Source: Planomonospora sp. ID67723
Lineage (GTDB): Bacteria > Actinomycetota > Actinomycetes > Streptosporangiales > Streptosporangiaceae
Assembly (NCBI RefSeq): GCF_015711605.1
Contig: NZ_JABTEZ010000003.1
Coordinates: 806,001 to 870,000, forward strand
DNA length: 64,000 nt
Direction: 5' to 3'
Below, in pieces: positions 51,872 through 59,665 of the stretch; position 1 is the stretch's first letter; the number at the start of each line of letters is the position of its first letter. Made by a program: the position numbers and the translations under genes. Under the pieces are notes generated by a model that saw only the letters and a list, made by a program, of their open reading frames with translations, was not told the origin of the DNA and searched no databases.

Positions 51872-52588
51872 TCAGGCGCGGGGTCGCGCGGGGAGCGGGG
51901 AGGCTGCCGTATCGCGTGGCAGTTCGTCGATCGCGTGAGGGCTGACGCCGCGCACGAGCAGGTAGCCGATCATCCAGAACTCGCCTGCGGTCGAGGGAAG
52001 TACCAGGGCGTCGGCGACGACCGCAGCCTGGGGAGCGAGGTACCTGACGAACACGCTCAGCAGGTAGCCGACGCCGCCCGCGACGAGGAGCCAGCCCAGC
52101 GGCCGGGGCATCCACCGCGAGCGCAGCACGCACCAGCCCATCGGGATGAGCCACAGGCCGAAGAACAGCGCGCCTACGCCCCACAGGTCGCCGCTGAGGA
52201 CGTACAGGAGCTGGACGGTGGCTGCCGCGTCGCCGATGGGATCGGTCGCGACCGTGACCGCGCTGGCGAGAAGCGCCGCGCTGGCGAGGATCGCGACCGC
52301 GTTGACGAGGCCGAAGGCGGCGATGCTGCCGGCGGCGAAGGGGCCCGCAGTGCGGAACAGGCGGTAGAACCACATGGCGGTGAGCGCTTGGGTCAGGACG
52401 ACGAGCAGCTCGACGGCGATGCCTGTGCGCGCCAGCGACTCGTGCTCGACCAGGCGGGCAAGCGTCGCGGTGGGGTCGTCGGCGACGAACAGTCGCGACC
52501 GGATGAGCAGGAAGCCGAGCAAGCCGCTGATGGCGAGGCCGAGGTAGAGCAGCCCGGTCGTGCGGGCGCTGCGGATCAGTGGGTGCAT
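51872..52588 (-). CDS. DUF4386 family membrane protein
   Basis: 238 residues with about six membrane helices: RTTGLLYLGLAISGLLGF at the N-terminus, then segments containing ELLVVLTQALTAMWFY and GVGALFFGLWLIPMGW. This layout is typical of DUF4386, often found beside regulators in actinomycetes. A G-rich ribosome binding site precedes ATG 52588. It is divergent from a TetR regulator 132 bp away, which probably controls it. Confidence 0.85.
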   Translation of the reverse strand: MHPLIRSARTTGLLYLGLAISGLLGFLLIRSRLFVADDPTATLARLVEHESLARTGIAVELLVVLTQALTAMWFYRLFRTAGPFAAGSIAAFGLVNAVAILASAALLASAVTVATDPIGDAAATVQLLYVLSGDLWGVGALFFGLWLIPMGWCVLRSRWMPRPLGWLLVAGGVGYLLSVFVRYLAPQAAVVADALVLPSTAGEFWMIGYLLVRGVSPHAIDELPRDTAASPLPARPRA

Positions 52589-52665
52589 CGTGGCCCCCCC
52601 TTTCTCTGGTGCGTCAGTGGCCGACGACGTCGTTCGGGGGCCGACGGGCTGCGCCGATAATCTGT

Positions 52666-52696
52666 CTTATGCTGTAAGGTAACCATACGGCGTAAG
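52666..52696. promoter_or_regulatory. Candidate TetR operator in the DUF4386/TetR divergon
   Basis: CTTATGCTGTAAG (52666-52678) and CATACGGCGTAAG (52684-52696) are two imperfect palindromes with a shared GTAAGGT end. They are AT-rich compared with their surroundings and lie between the two divergent starts. Confidence 0.5.
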
Positions 52697-52720
52697 GTGC
52701 TGGCAAGGGTCGGGAGACAG

Positions 52721-53410
52721 ATGGATGAGAAGACCTTTCGGGAGCCACTCAGTCGCGAGCGGGTGCTGGCGGCGGCGGTCGCCCTGGCGGATGCAGAGGG
52801 AATCAAGGCGCTGACGATGCGCCGCCTCGCCGCCGACCTCGGCGTCGAGGCCATGTCGCTGTACTACTACCTGCCCGGAAAGGAAGGCCTGCTCGACGGC
52901 CTCGCCGACACCGTCGTCGGTGAGCTCAACACCGCGGTCAGCCGCATCGAGACCGCCGGGGTCGGCCAGGACTGGCGTACCCGACTGCGGCAGAGGTTCC
53001 TTGCGGCGCGTGAGGTCATGCTCCGGCATCCGTGGGCGCCCGGGCTCCTTGGCACACGCACGACCATCCCGGCCGGCGTGTACGCCCACTACGACGGGAT
53101 CGTGGCCACGCTCATCAGCGGCGGGTTCTCCTACCGGCTTGCACACCGGGCGCTGCACGCGTTCGGCAGCCTGGCGCTCGGGTTCGCTTCCGAGATCTTC
53201 AGCCCTGCCTCGGCGGGCGGGAGCATGGACGTCGAGGTCGCCGAGGCGGAGTTCGCCGCGATGGCCGAGGCACTGCCCCACCTGATGGCAATGGCGGCGG
53301 CCGAGACCCACGACGTCGCCGACCCGGCGCTGGGCTGGTGCGACAGCCAGGTCGAGTTCGAGTTCACCCTCGACCTGCTCCTTGACGGGCTCGAACGCAT
53401 CCGGGGCTAG
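52721..53410 (+). CDS. TetR family transcriptional regulator (TetR_C_1 type)
   Basis: 229 residues. The HTH is RERVLAAAVALADAEGIKALTMRRLAADLGVEAMSLYYYLPGKEGLLDGL, with the MSLYYYLPGKE recognition end characteristic of the tetracycline-repressor subgroup; the C-terminal ligand domain fits TetR_C_1. I took ATG 52721 with CGGGAG upstream; a start at GTG 52697 would add eight residues and overlap the operator-like repeat. It is divergent from the DUF4386 gene. Confidence 0.9.
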   Translation: MDEKTFREPLSRERVLAAAVALADAEGIKALTMRRLAADLGVEAMSLYYYLPGKEGLLDGLADTVVGELNTAVSRIETAGVGQDWRTRLRQRFLAAREVMLRHPWAPGLLGTRTTIPAGVYAHYDGIVATLISGGFSYRLAHRALHAFGSLALGFASEIFSPASAGGSMDVEVAEAEFAAMAEALPHLMAMAAAETHDVADPALGWCDSQVEFEFTLDLLLDGLERIRG

Positions 53411-53602
53411 GAGCACACTGAAGAGATGGAGCGCCGTATCGCGCGCCGGTGAGCCAACTGCACCGGGCCGCTCCCGGAGGAATCCAGGTCTTCGCCCCTC
53501 ACCGATGTCCGCTCACCAACGTCTTCTCCTCCGGGGCGACCCTCATCAACGTGAGCTTCATCGAGGTGATCCTCGACAACGTTTCCTTCCCCGAGGGCAC
53601 CT
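53411..53602. other. Unassigned spacer before the IS256 remnant
   Basis: About 190 bp. A short + frame from 53449 (pattern ATLINVSFIEVILDNVSF) could suggest a pentapeptide-like fragment, but there is no ribosome binding site and it runs into the transposon. I do not count it as a gene. Confidence 0.4.
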
Positions 53603-54210
53603 TTACGCTGGCTTATGGGGCAACACCTGCTTCCCGGTGGTGAGCGAATTCCGCAGGTAGTGCGTTCGGCAGCGCTGCCAGACGGCGCCCGCCAGCGTCG
53701 CGCCGACCGCCTGCACCAGCCCGGTGTGGGCATCGGAGACGACCAGCTGCACCCCCGGCAGGCCGCGGGCCACCAGGCCGCGCAGGAAACCCAGCCAGCC
53801 CGCACCGTCCTCGACGGAGGTCACCTCCAGCCCGAGGATCTCCCGGCGGCCGTCGGCGTTGACCGCGGTGGCGACCAGCACGTGCACGTTCACGGTCCGG
53901 CCTCCTCGCGGACCTTCTGCGTCAACGCGTCCAGCCATGGGAACGCGTACGGGCCGCCGTCCAGCGGGCGGGTCCGGAACGCCTGCACCTGCCCGTCCAG
54001 CACCTTGGCCATCTCGCTCACCTGGCTTTTCGAGATCCCGGTGACGCCGAGTTGCTCGATCAGCTTGTCGACCCGGCGGGTGGAGACGCCCAGCAGGTAG
54101 CTGGTGGCCACCACGCTGATGAGGGCTTGTTCGGCACGGCGGCGGCGCTGCAGCAGCCGGTCGGGGAAGTAGCTGCCCGAGCGCAGCGTGGGGATGGCCA
54201 GCTCGACGGT
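53603..54210 (-). pseudogene. IS256-family transposase remnant, 3' part
   Basis: In reading order: HTVELAIPTLRSGSYFPDRLL, then VVATSYLLGVSTRRVDKL, VSEMAKVLDGQVQAFRTRPL, ALTQKVREEAG, a frame change, then RTVNVHVLVATAVNADG, LEVTSVEDGAGWLGFLRGL, LVVSDAHTGL and CRTHYLRNSLT. These are IS256 (Mutator-type) motifs. One missing G near 53905 (GAGGAGGCC where GAGGGAGGCC is expected) breaks the frame. The 3' end is lost after HYLRNSLTT. The 5' part continues beyond an inserted IS1182-type element at 55384-55478. Confidence 0.88.
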
Positions 54211-55383
54211 GTGGCTGTTGCGCTATTGCAGGCGGCTTGATTCAGAGGTGCTCGGCCGAGCGGAGCGAATATGGGGGGCCTGCTGGTTGTGGTTGCGTAA
54301 GGGCGCAGGAAGGCAGGAGGGCTTGCAAGCCGCCGCGGTTCAGACGGTGAGAGCAGCTGAACGTCGGGCCGGAGCCAGGCGGCAGAACTCGCCGATGTTG
54401 AGGACCAGCTCGGCAAAGATGAGTTCGGCTTGGCAGGCGGCCAGGCCCCGCCGGGCGAAGCGCCGCAGGGCGGTGCGGTCCTTGAGATGAGCGTTGACGG
54501 GTTCGACGGTGGCACCGCGCCGTCTATAGAGGGCGGCGCCTTCTTCAGTGGCCAAGCGATGGATCATGAGGGTGGCCGGATCGGCGTTTTGGGGCGGCCG
54601 GTCGTGGTCCTGGCCGGGCTGGGGCCGAGCCGCGTTCTTGCCGGGCGCGATGAGCCGGTCGGGGCCGGGGACGGTGAGGTTGTCCTGGGTCCAGTAGCCG
54701 GCATCGAACAGCAGGGTCCCGATCCAGTCGGCCAAGCAGGGGCAGTCGGTGTCGTCGCAGCCGCGAGGGCGGTTGCCGGACTCGCACGTGGCCGAGGTGA
54801 GACAACATCGGTCCAGCTTCGGGCACTGGCCCAGGCATCGTGCTTGATGAACCAGCAGCGCCGCGTTCGCGGTGATCTTCGTGCCGTCCACGGCGATGGC
54901 GCCCAGCCGCCCCAGCCCGGCCTTCGCGCAGATCAGCAGCACCTGGGTGAACAGCTCCTGCACGAAGTGCTGGTGCCGCTGGCGGAACCGTGCGATCACC
55001 GTGTGATCGGGCACCTGCAGTCCGCAGATCACCCGCATCGCGACATCTGTCCGGCAGAGCCGCTCGATCTGTCGTGACGACCGCACACCCGCCGAATACG
55101 CATAGATCAACAGCGACAGCAGCATCCGAGGATCGTAGGCGCGGCGGCCGGGCCCGCTCTGGGCATAGCGCGCTTCCAACGCTGCGACGTCCAGGTGTTC
55201 GACCACCTCGAGCAGCACCCACACCACATGATCGTCGGGCAGCCATTCGCGCATATCCACCGGCAGCAGGAACTGCTGATCTCGATCAACCCGTCGGAAA
55301 CCCCTCGCCATCCGCTCATCCAACGATCCCCGGCCTGGTGAATCCGCTGCTCGAGACGATTGCGTTCAAAAAGCAACAGCCAC
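54211..55383. mobile_element. IS1182-type insertion sequence inside the IS256 remnant
   Basis: Perfect 11-bp terminal inverted repeats GTGGCTGTTGC (54211-54221) and GCAACAGCCAC (55373-55383) bracket one transposase gene. Flanks read in the transposase direction are GGCACC before and ACCGTCGAG after, giving a 3-4 bp target duplication (ACC or CACC). Removing the element rejoins RDWDTRAGT with VELAIPTLRSG of the IS256 protein. Confidence 0.88.
54340..55323 (-). CDS. IS1182-family transposase
   Basis: 327 residues. The N-terminus LLPVDMREWLPDDHVVWVLLEVVE, middle DPRMLLSLLIYAYSAGVRSSRQIERLC and VPDHTVIARFRQRH are diagnostic. Catalytic candidates are D in AVDGTKI, D in LFDAGYW and E in TVEPVNAHLKD, all present. 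It is shorter than usual relatives (~450-500); the variable segment between VDGTKI and DAGYW is condensed to a Cys-rich loop (C x many), as in a subset of this family. The gene lies well inside the terminal repeats and may be active. Confidence 0.85.
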   Translation of the reverse strand: MDERMARGFRRVDRDQQFLLPVDMREWLPDDHVVWVLLEVVEHLDVAALEARYAQSGPGRRAYDPRMLLSLLIYAYSAGVRSSRQIERLCRTDVAMRVICGLQVPDHTVIARFRQRHQHFVQELFTQVLLICAKAGLGRLGAIAVDGTKITANAALLVHQARCLGQCPKLDRCCLTSATCESGNRPRGCDDTDCPCLADWIGTLLFDAGYWTQDNLTVPGPDRLIAPGKNAARPQPGQDHDRPPQNADPATLMIHRLATEEGAALYRRRGATVEPVNAHLKDRTALRRFARRGLAACQAELIFAELVLNIGEFCRLAPARRSAALTV

Positions 55384-55478
55384 GGTGCCGGCGCGGGTGT
55401 CCCAGTCCCGGGACCGGTAGCCGTTGCGCCGGTTGGCCTGTTCTTTGTGGCGTTTGCCGTTATCATCACGGTCCCAAC
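55384..55478 (-). pseudogene. IS256-family transposase remnant, 5' part
   Basis: About 30 codons read HKEQANRRNGYRSR then DWDTRAGT, the segment immediately preceding VELAIP in IS256 transposases. The N-terminal start is gone: the sequence merges at about 55478 into the leader of the next gene. With 53603-54210 it formed one element. Confidence 0.85.
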
Positions 55479-55480
55479 TC

Positions 55481-56266
55481 ATGAAAGTCGTGAACGTGAT
55501 GTCCAGCCTCCCCACCCCCACCACTGGCGACGACTGGGAGTCGTCGCTGAAACAGGCCTTCGGCGTCCTGTTGGGCCACCCGCTCTCGGACTTCGACTCC
55601 GGGGCGGAATACGCGACCTACTACAGCGGCAACTGGCTCTACGAAACCAAGTTCAACGGGGATCCAGCGTGGCTGGAGCCGACCGCTCTCGCCGGCCGGG
55701 AGACGATAGCCAACGAGAACCTGCTGCTGCTCGACGAGGTGGGTTACCCGAAGCTCCGGTTCGACGCGAGTCGGTCGCTGTTCGAGATCGACGCCGCGGC
55801 GGAGTTCCCGGTCGCCTTCAAGGAAGACCTAGTGGCTGTCAAACTGGCAGGTTCTGACCGCTGGCCTCAGGTCAGGGGCGTCGAACTGGCGCGCCTGATG
55901 GCACGCCACGGGGTCGACTTCACCTCGCCGGACCTGCCTGCGAAGACCTGGTGCGTGACGAGCGCCAGAATTGCGTCGGACGGCACACTTGTCGACGCCC
56001 TCCGGGTCGCCACCGGCATGGGCGAAGGCTTCGACAGCCTTGTGCCGTGTGAAAGGACCGATGCGGAGACGGAGGCAGCCATCGCGGCCGTGGAACACGC
56101 TGGGATCCGAGCGCACCTGGGCGCGTTCTGCGATCCCCGCTCCCACGACCTCGCCTTTTGTCTCCACGACATGCGCAAGTCCAGAGAAGAGGGCGGCGCA
56201 CTGGTGGCCCGGTGGGAGGGTGCTGTGGACCAGTACGAGATCACCGTGCAGCGGGTCGAGGCCTGA
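55481..56266 (+). CDS. Hypothetical protein, function unknown
   Basis: 261 residues, cytoplasmic, acidic, no membrane helix or signal. ATG 55481 and ATG 55499 are both possible and neither has a clear ribosome binding site; the IS256 remnant borders the gene within a few bases, so the native promoter may be lost. Readable features are an N-terminal LKQAFGVLLGHPLSDFDSG helix, ELARLMARHGVDF and a C-terminal DMRKSREEGGALVARWEGAVDQYE. I do not recognise the family. Confidence 0.65.
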   Translation: MKVVNVMSSLPTPTTGDDWESSLKQAFGVLLGHPLSDFDSGAEYATYYSGNWLYETKFNGDPAWLEPTALAGRETIANENLLLLDEVGYPKLRFDASRSLFEIDAAAEFPVAFKEDLVAVKLAGSDRWPQVRGVELARLMARHGVDFTSPDLPAKTWCVTSARIASDGTLVDALRVATGMGEGFDSLVPCERTDAETEAAIAAVEHAGIRAHLGAFCDPRSHDLAFCLHDMRKSREEGGALVARWEGAVDQYEITVQRVEA

Positions 56267-56476
56267 CCCGTCACCTGCCTGGCCGGAACTGGCCTGGCCG
56301 CCCAGGTCACCTCCGACGACACCGGATAGGTCACTCGGCGGCCAGGGCGCGGGCCACTTCGATAGCCGTAGGCGCGGCAGCATCGGCTTGGTGACGTCCC
56401 CTGATAGGCGTCTGGGCCGGGTGGCCTTCCGATCATCAGAGGTGAGCCGACGGGCGTCGGGTCACACCCCTTCGCC
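56267..56476. other. Spacer with possible gene debris
   Basis: About 210 bp without a gene. On the minus strand 56331-56400 reads QADAAAPTAIEVARALAAE then stop, which looks like the end of some lost protein; it is too short to assign. Confidence 0.35.
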
Positions 56477-56533
56477 TGACGAAGGCGCTGACCTCCGGCT
56501 GCTCCAGGCCGACAGAGACGTTCTCCGGGTAGA
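56477..56533 (-). pseudogene. 57-bp fragment homologous to the PaaK-like gene
   Basis: This stretch matches 57852-57908 inside the downstream PaaK-like ligase at about 51 of 57 positions. It encodes FYPENVSVGLEQPEVSAFV versus VYPENIAVGLEQPEVSGFV in the intact gene. The mismatches show it is an old or paralogous piece. Confidence 0.75.
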
Positions 56534-56619
56534 ACATGAGTTAATGCAGCGATACCGTACGGTGCCCATGCACGGGGCTCATGGGATGTCTGGTGCGGAT
56601 GGCTTCTCGGGCCCGGATG

Positions 56620-57111
56620 TCAGCCGAACAGGTCGACCAGCACCGCTCGCGCACGAGGAGAGATCTCCTCGCCGGGGAAGAACTGCTCGCACAGGAGAAA
56701 CGCCTCATCCGGCGTCGTGACTCCGGCCAGGCCCGCCAGATGGCGGAGGTCGTCCACATCGCGGGTCCGCGCGGCCATGGCCTTCATCGCGAAGATGTGC
56801 TCAGGCGAAGCCGCCATCACACGCAGCCCCGGGTGATCGAAGACCCGCCGTTTCCCCGGGTCGTCCTTGCCGGAGATGTAGACACTGGCCTGCTCGTTCA
56901 GCCACCTGGCGAGCCTCTTCGAGCACCACTCCGTGCGGCACGAAGAGCGCATCGACATCGCGAGTGACCCTGACGGCGTCGTAAGCGAGTGCCATCGCGG
57001 CCCCGCCCACGACGAAGAGATCGGCGACGACACCGCGACGGACCAGGCGCTCTCCCAGCGCCGTGAACGCGTGCTCGAGTTCGGCCCGGCGAGCAGCCCG
57101 TCGTCGCTCAC
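56620..57111 (-). pseudogene. Frameshifted nucleotidyltransferase toxin-like gene
   Basis: The start GTG 57111 (MSDDGLL) and the C-terminal half (WLNEQASVYISGKDDPG, IFAMKAMAARTRDVDDLRHLAG) are in one frame. The central part with the nucleotidyltransferase signature (VVGGAAMALAYDAVRVTRDVDALFVP) is in another. Two compensating shifts near 57090 and 56910 are needed to read it all. The motif GGAAMAL plus RxTxDxD and the MKAMAARxxDxxDL tail match DUF6036/AbiEii-type nucleotidyltransferases, found as toxins of toxin-antitoxin pairs. The start overlaps the preceding gene's stop, so the two were a coupled pair. Confidence 0.8.
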
Positions 57112-57488
57112 GCCGCCTCGAGGTCCTTGCTCGACAGGTAGACACCGTGCTTGCGGAAGGCGGCCGGTGCCCAGACAAGTGCGTCAGTCTGCTGGCTGGC
57201 CAGCTCTGCCGGGAACCAGGGGCGCCGGAGCACTCGTGAGGCCGTCCAGGGCGGGGGCGCGAGGTCGTGCTTGGCGGCGAGGTGCTCGGCGAGGGCGGCC
57301 AGTAGCGCGTCCCATCGCTCATCGCCGACGGGTTCCGGTTCGGCCTGCAGCAACGACGGCTGAGACTCCGGTGACTCCCAGCGGTACTCCTCCAGGAACT
57401 CCCACACGAGCTTCCAGCGGATCTTGTCGCCGGTGTTCGCCGTCAGGCGCGCGGCGAGGTCGGAAAGCGTCATCGGACGATAGGCCAT
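57108..57488 (-). CDS. Likely antitoxin or partner of the nucleotidyltransferase
   Basis: 126 residues. The N-terminus (MAYRPMTLSDLAARLTANTGDKIRWKLVWEFLEEYRWES) is helical, the middle is LLAALAEHLAAKHDLAPP and the C-terminus RRPWFPAEL. GGAGAACG lies before ATG 57488. Its stop overlaps the GTG of the nucleotidyltransferase gene. Small helical proteins in this place are usually the regulatory/antitoxin partner; this is inferred from context, not homology. It is still intact although the neighbour is broken. Confidence 0.7.
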   Translation of the reverse strand: MAYRPMTLSDLAARLTANTGDKIRWKLVWEFLEEYRWESPESQPSLLQAEPEPVGDERWDALLAALAEHLAAKHDLAPPPWTASRVLRRPWFPAELASQQTDALVWAPAAFRKHGVYLSSKDLEAA

Positions 57489-57585
57489 CACGTTCTCCTT
57501 CCGCGCGCTCGGAATCGATGCTATCGCCTTCGACCACGGTGTTCGTGTCCGTGGACCGGTAGCCGCCAAGAGGGAAGGGGTTCTG

Positions 57586-58971
57586 TCACCCCCGGGTGTA
57601 GCGGTGTTTGGCACCGGGTGGGAAGTAGTGGGGGTCGCCTGCGGGGCGGAGGCGGATGTCCGGGGGTTGGCGGTGTGGGGGGACGTAGGCGGCGAACTCG
57701 CTGTTGAGGCGGAGCAGCTGGGCCAGGATCGACTCCCCGGCGACTTGGGCGATCTTGTCGGACGGTGTCACACCGGGGGCCAGTTCGACGGTGACGGCCA
57801 GGCGGCGGTCGCGGTGCTCGTCCTCGACGACCTCCAGCACGAACTTGCCCGTGACGAACCCGCTCACCTCCGGCTGCTCCAGGCCGACGGCGATGTTCTC
57901 CGGGTAGACGTTGGCGCCGTAGTAGGACACGGTGAAGTGGCTGCGGCCGAAGACATGGGCGAACGGCCGCTCCGGGCCGGTGCCGGCCGGCTGGAAGCCG
58001 TGCTCGCGCAGGAAGCCGAGCATGCGGTCGTACGGCGTCAGCCCGCCCTCGTCGGCGATGTGATAGCGGATCAGCGGGATGCCGTTGTCGCCGGTGAACA
58101 GCAGGGTGCCGTCCTGCTCCTCGAAGAAGCGGACGTCCGGGTCGTACTGGATGAGGGTCGGCAGGCGGGAGGATCCGAACAGCTCCCTGGCGAGATCAGG
58201 GCGGGCGGCGAGGAAACGGCGGATCTCGATGGAAAGCGGGGTCTCGTTGCCGAGCACGCCCGCGTCGGCGGTGCCGTACAGGGAGGCGGTGTCCCGGGCC
58301 GGGTCGGTCATCCCGGCGCGCTCGGCGACCAGGGAGCGCCACTCCTCGCTGAACACCTCCCCGGCGGTCACCAGTTTGACCGAGTAGTCGGCCCAGGGGA
58401 CGCCTGCGGCGACTCCGGCGTCGACCACGTCCTTGAGGAACGGCGGGTAGCCGAGCAGGACCACCTGGTCGAAGTGCGGGGCGAGCTCCGGGACCACCCG
58501 CAGGATCTCCCTCTTGTCGCTGCCCGGGGCGACCACGGTGACGGGGTAGCCGCGCTCTGCCAGGTGGCGGCAGCAGGCGACGGTGAACAGCCCGCCGACC
58601 CAGGTGCCGAGCGCGAAGCAGACGACGGCCAGGGTACGGCGCTCGCGGGCGGCGAAGGCGTCCCGGAAGACCTCTTCGAACCGTTCGGCGATCACCTGCT
58701 CGTCCGCCGCGGACCGGGCCCAGAACGACGGCGCCCCGGTGGAGCCGGACGACACCGCGATCATGTCGCCGATCACGCCGTCCCGGCACAGGCCGGGGAG
58801 GGGGAAGCGGTGGATGTAGGTGCCCTTGGTGGTCAGCGGAAGCCGTACGAAGTCCTGATATGTCTTGACTTGTCCGGGATCCACGCCGTGCTCGGCGAGG
58901 AACGCGCCGTAGGCGGGCACTGAGGCCGCCACCCGATGGAACAGCTCTATCGCCCGGTCACGAGGGTCCAC
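57586..58971 (-). CDS. Phenylacetate-CoA ligase (PaaK)-like adenylate-forming enzyme
   Basis: A 461-residue ANL-superfamily protein of the PaaK type. The AMP-binding P-loop is SSGSTGAPSFW (~74-84), then LYGTADAG (A4-like), GDNGIPLIRYHIADEG (adenine/ribose region) and FGRSHFTVSYYGANVYPENI at the mobile domain. The terminal catalytic Lys could be the one in GAKHRYTRG. It activates an aromatic or other carboxylic acid as its CoA thioester; substrate unknown. Start GTG 58971. A fragment of a similar gene survives at 56477. Confidence 0.88.
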   Translation of the reverse strand: MDPRDRAIELFHRVAASVPAYGAFLAEHGVDPGQVKTYQDFVRLPLTTKGTYIHRFPLPGLCRDGVIGDMIAVSSGSTGAPSFWARSAADEQVIAERFEEVFRDAFAARERRTLAVVCFALGTWVGGLFTVACCRHLAERGYPVTVVAPGSDKREILRVVPELAPHFDQVVLLGYPPFLKDVVDAGVAAGVPWADYSVKLVTAGEVFSEEWRSLVAERAGMTDPARDTASLYGTADAGVLGNETPLSIEIRRFLAARPDLARELFGSSRLPTLIQYDPDVRFFEEQDGTLLFTGDNGIPLIRYHIADEGGLTPYDRMLGFLREHGFQPAGTGPERPFAHVFGRSHFTVSYYGANVYPENIAVGLEQPEVSGFVTGKFVLEVVEDEHRDRRLAVTVELAPGVTPSDKIAQVAGESILAQLLRLNSEFAAYVPPHRQPPDIRLRPAGDPHYFPPGAKHRYTRG

Positions 58972-59035
58972 CAGCCGACTGTACGGCCTGACCCCGTGCC
59001 CCAGCCAGACACGGTCCGGTCCGGTGCCGGATGCC

Positions 59036-59614
59036 TCAGAGGCGGAAGTCCCAGGTGAGCCGGCCCGCCCGCAGGTCGTCGACGAGCTCCCGGACGTAGT
59101 CGAGCTCCGTCTCCAGCACGGCCCGCTGGTACTCGGTCTCCACCAGGAAGAGGCGGGGCAGGAACGTCCTGCCCTCGGCGAGCTCGCCGTCGAGGGCGGA
59201 CAGCCGTGACCGGAGGCGGTCCAGGCGCTCCTGGAGCGCCTCGCGGACCTCGTCAGGTTCCAGCGCGGGCAGGAAGGCGAGGGCGGCGGGGAACTCGGGG
59301 AACTCCCGTGCCGGGGTGGACAGCATCGTCCGCATCCACTGCTTCAGCGTCTCGCGGCCCGCGCCGGTGGGCTCGTAGACGGTCCGCTCCGGGCGGTTCT
59401 CCTCGCGCGAGGTCTCGCGGACCGCGATGAGCCCGTCGCGGAGCAGCCGGTCGATCGTCTGGTAGACGCTGTTGCGCTGCGCGACGTTGACCACGTCGTC
59501 CTTGTGCCGCTCCTTGATCAGCTGCTGCATCCGGTAGGCGTGCATGGGCGCCTCGCTGACCAGGGAGAGCACCGCCATGGCCAGGGGGGACCGCCTCGTC
59601 GACATGGGATCCAT
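59036..59614 (-). CDS. PadR family transcriptional regulator
   Basis: 192 residues. The PadR winged HTH (~8-80) has LAMAVLSLVSEAPMHAYRMQQLIKER, VYQTIDRLLRDGLI and ERTVYEPTGAGRETL. A C-terminal coiled coil (LQERLDRLRSRLSALDGEL) mediates dimerisation. ATG 59614 or ATG 59605 are possible starts; GGAGGG lies about 11 bp before the first. It is divergent from an FAD monooxygenase gene with operator-like repeats in between. Confidence 0.93.
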   Translation of the reverse strand: MDPMSTRRSPLAMAVLSLVSEAPMHAYRMQQLIKERHKDDVVNVAQRNSVYQTIDRLLRDGLIAVRETSREENRPERTVYEPTGAGRETLKQWMRTMLSTPAREFPEFPAALAFLPALEPDEVREALQERLDRLRSRLSALDGELAEGRTFLPRLFLVETEYQRAVLETELDYVRELVDDLRAGRLTWDFRL

Positions 59615-59631
59615 CGTAGGGCTGGCCCTCC

Positions 59632-59665
59632 TATAGTCATAATATGTATAGTCATTACATGACTA
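59632..59665. promoter_or_regulatory. Operator-like repeats in the PadR/monooxygenase divergon
   Basis: TATAGTCAT occurs at 59632-59640 and 59647-59655, and TAGTCAT-TAC-ATGACTA (59649-59665) is a perfect 7+7 bp palindrome that includes the second possible ATG (59659) of the monooxygenase. ATGT-N9-ACAT (59644-59660) resembles the PadR consensus ATGT-N8-ACAT. Confidence 0.7.

Noticed and set aside
53449-53643. 64-codon + frame next to the IS256 remnant
   Set aside because: No ribosome binding site and it reads into transposon sequence; the faint repeated pattern is too short for a pentapeptide family call.
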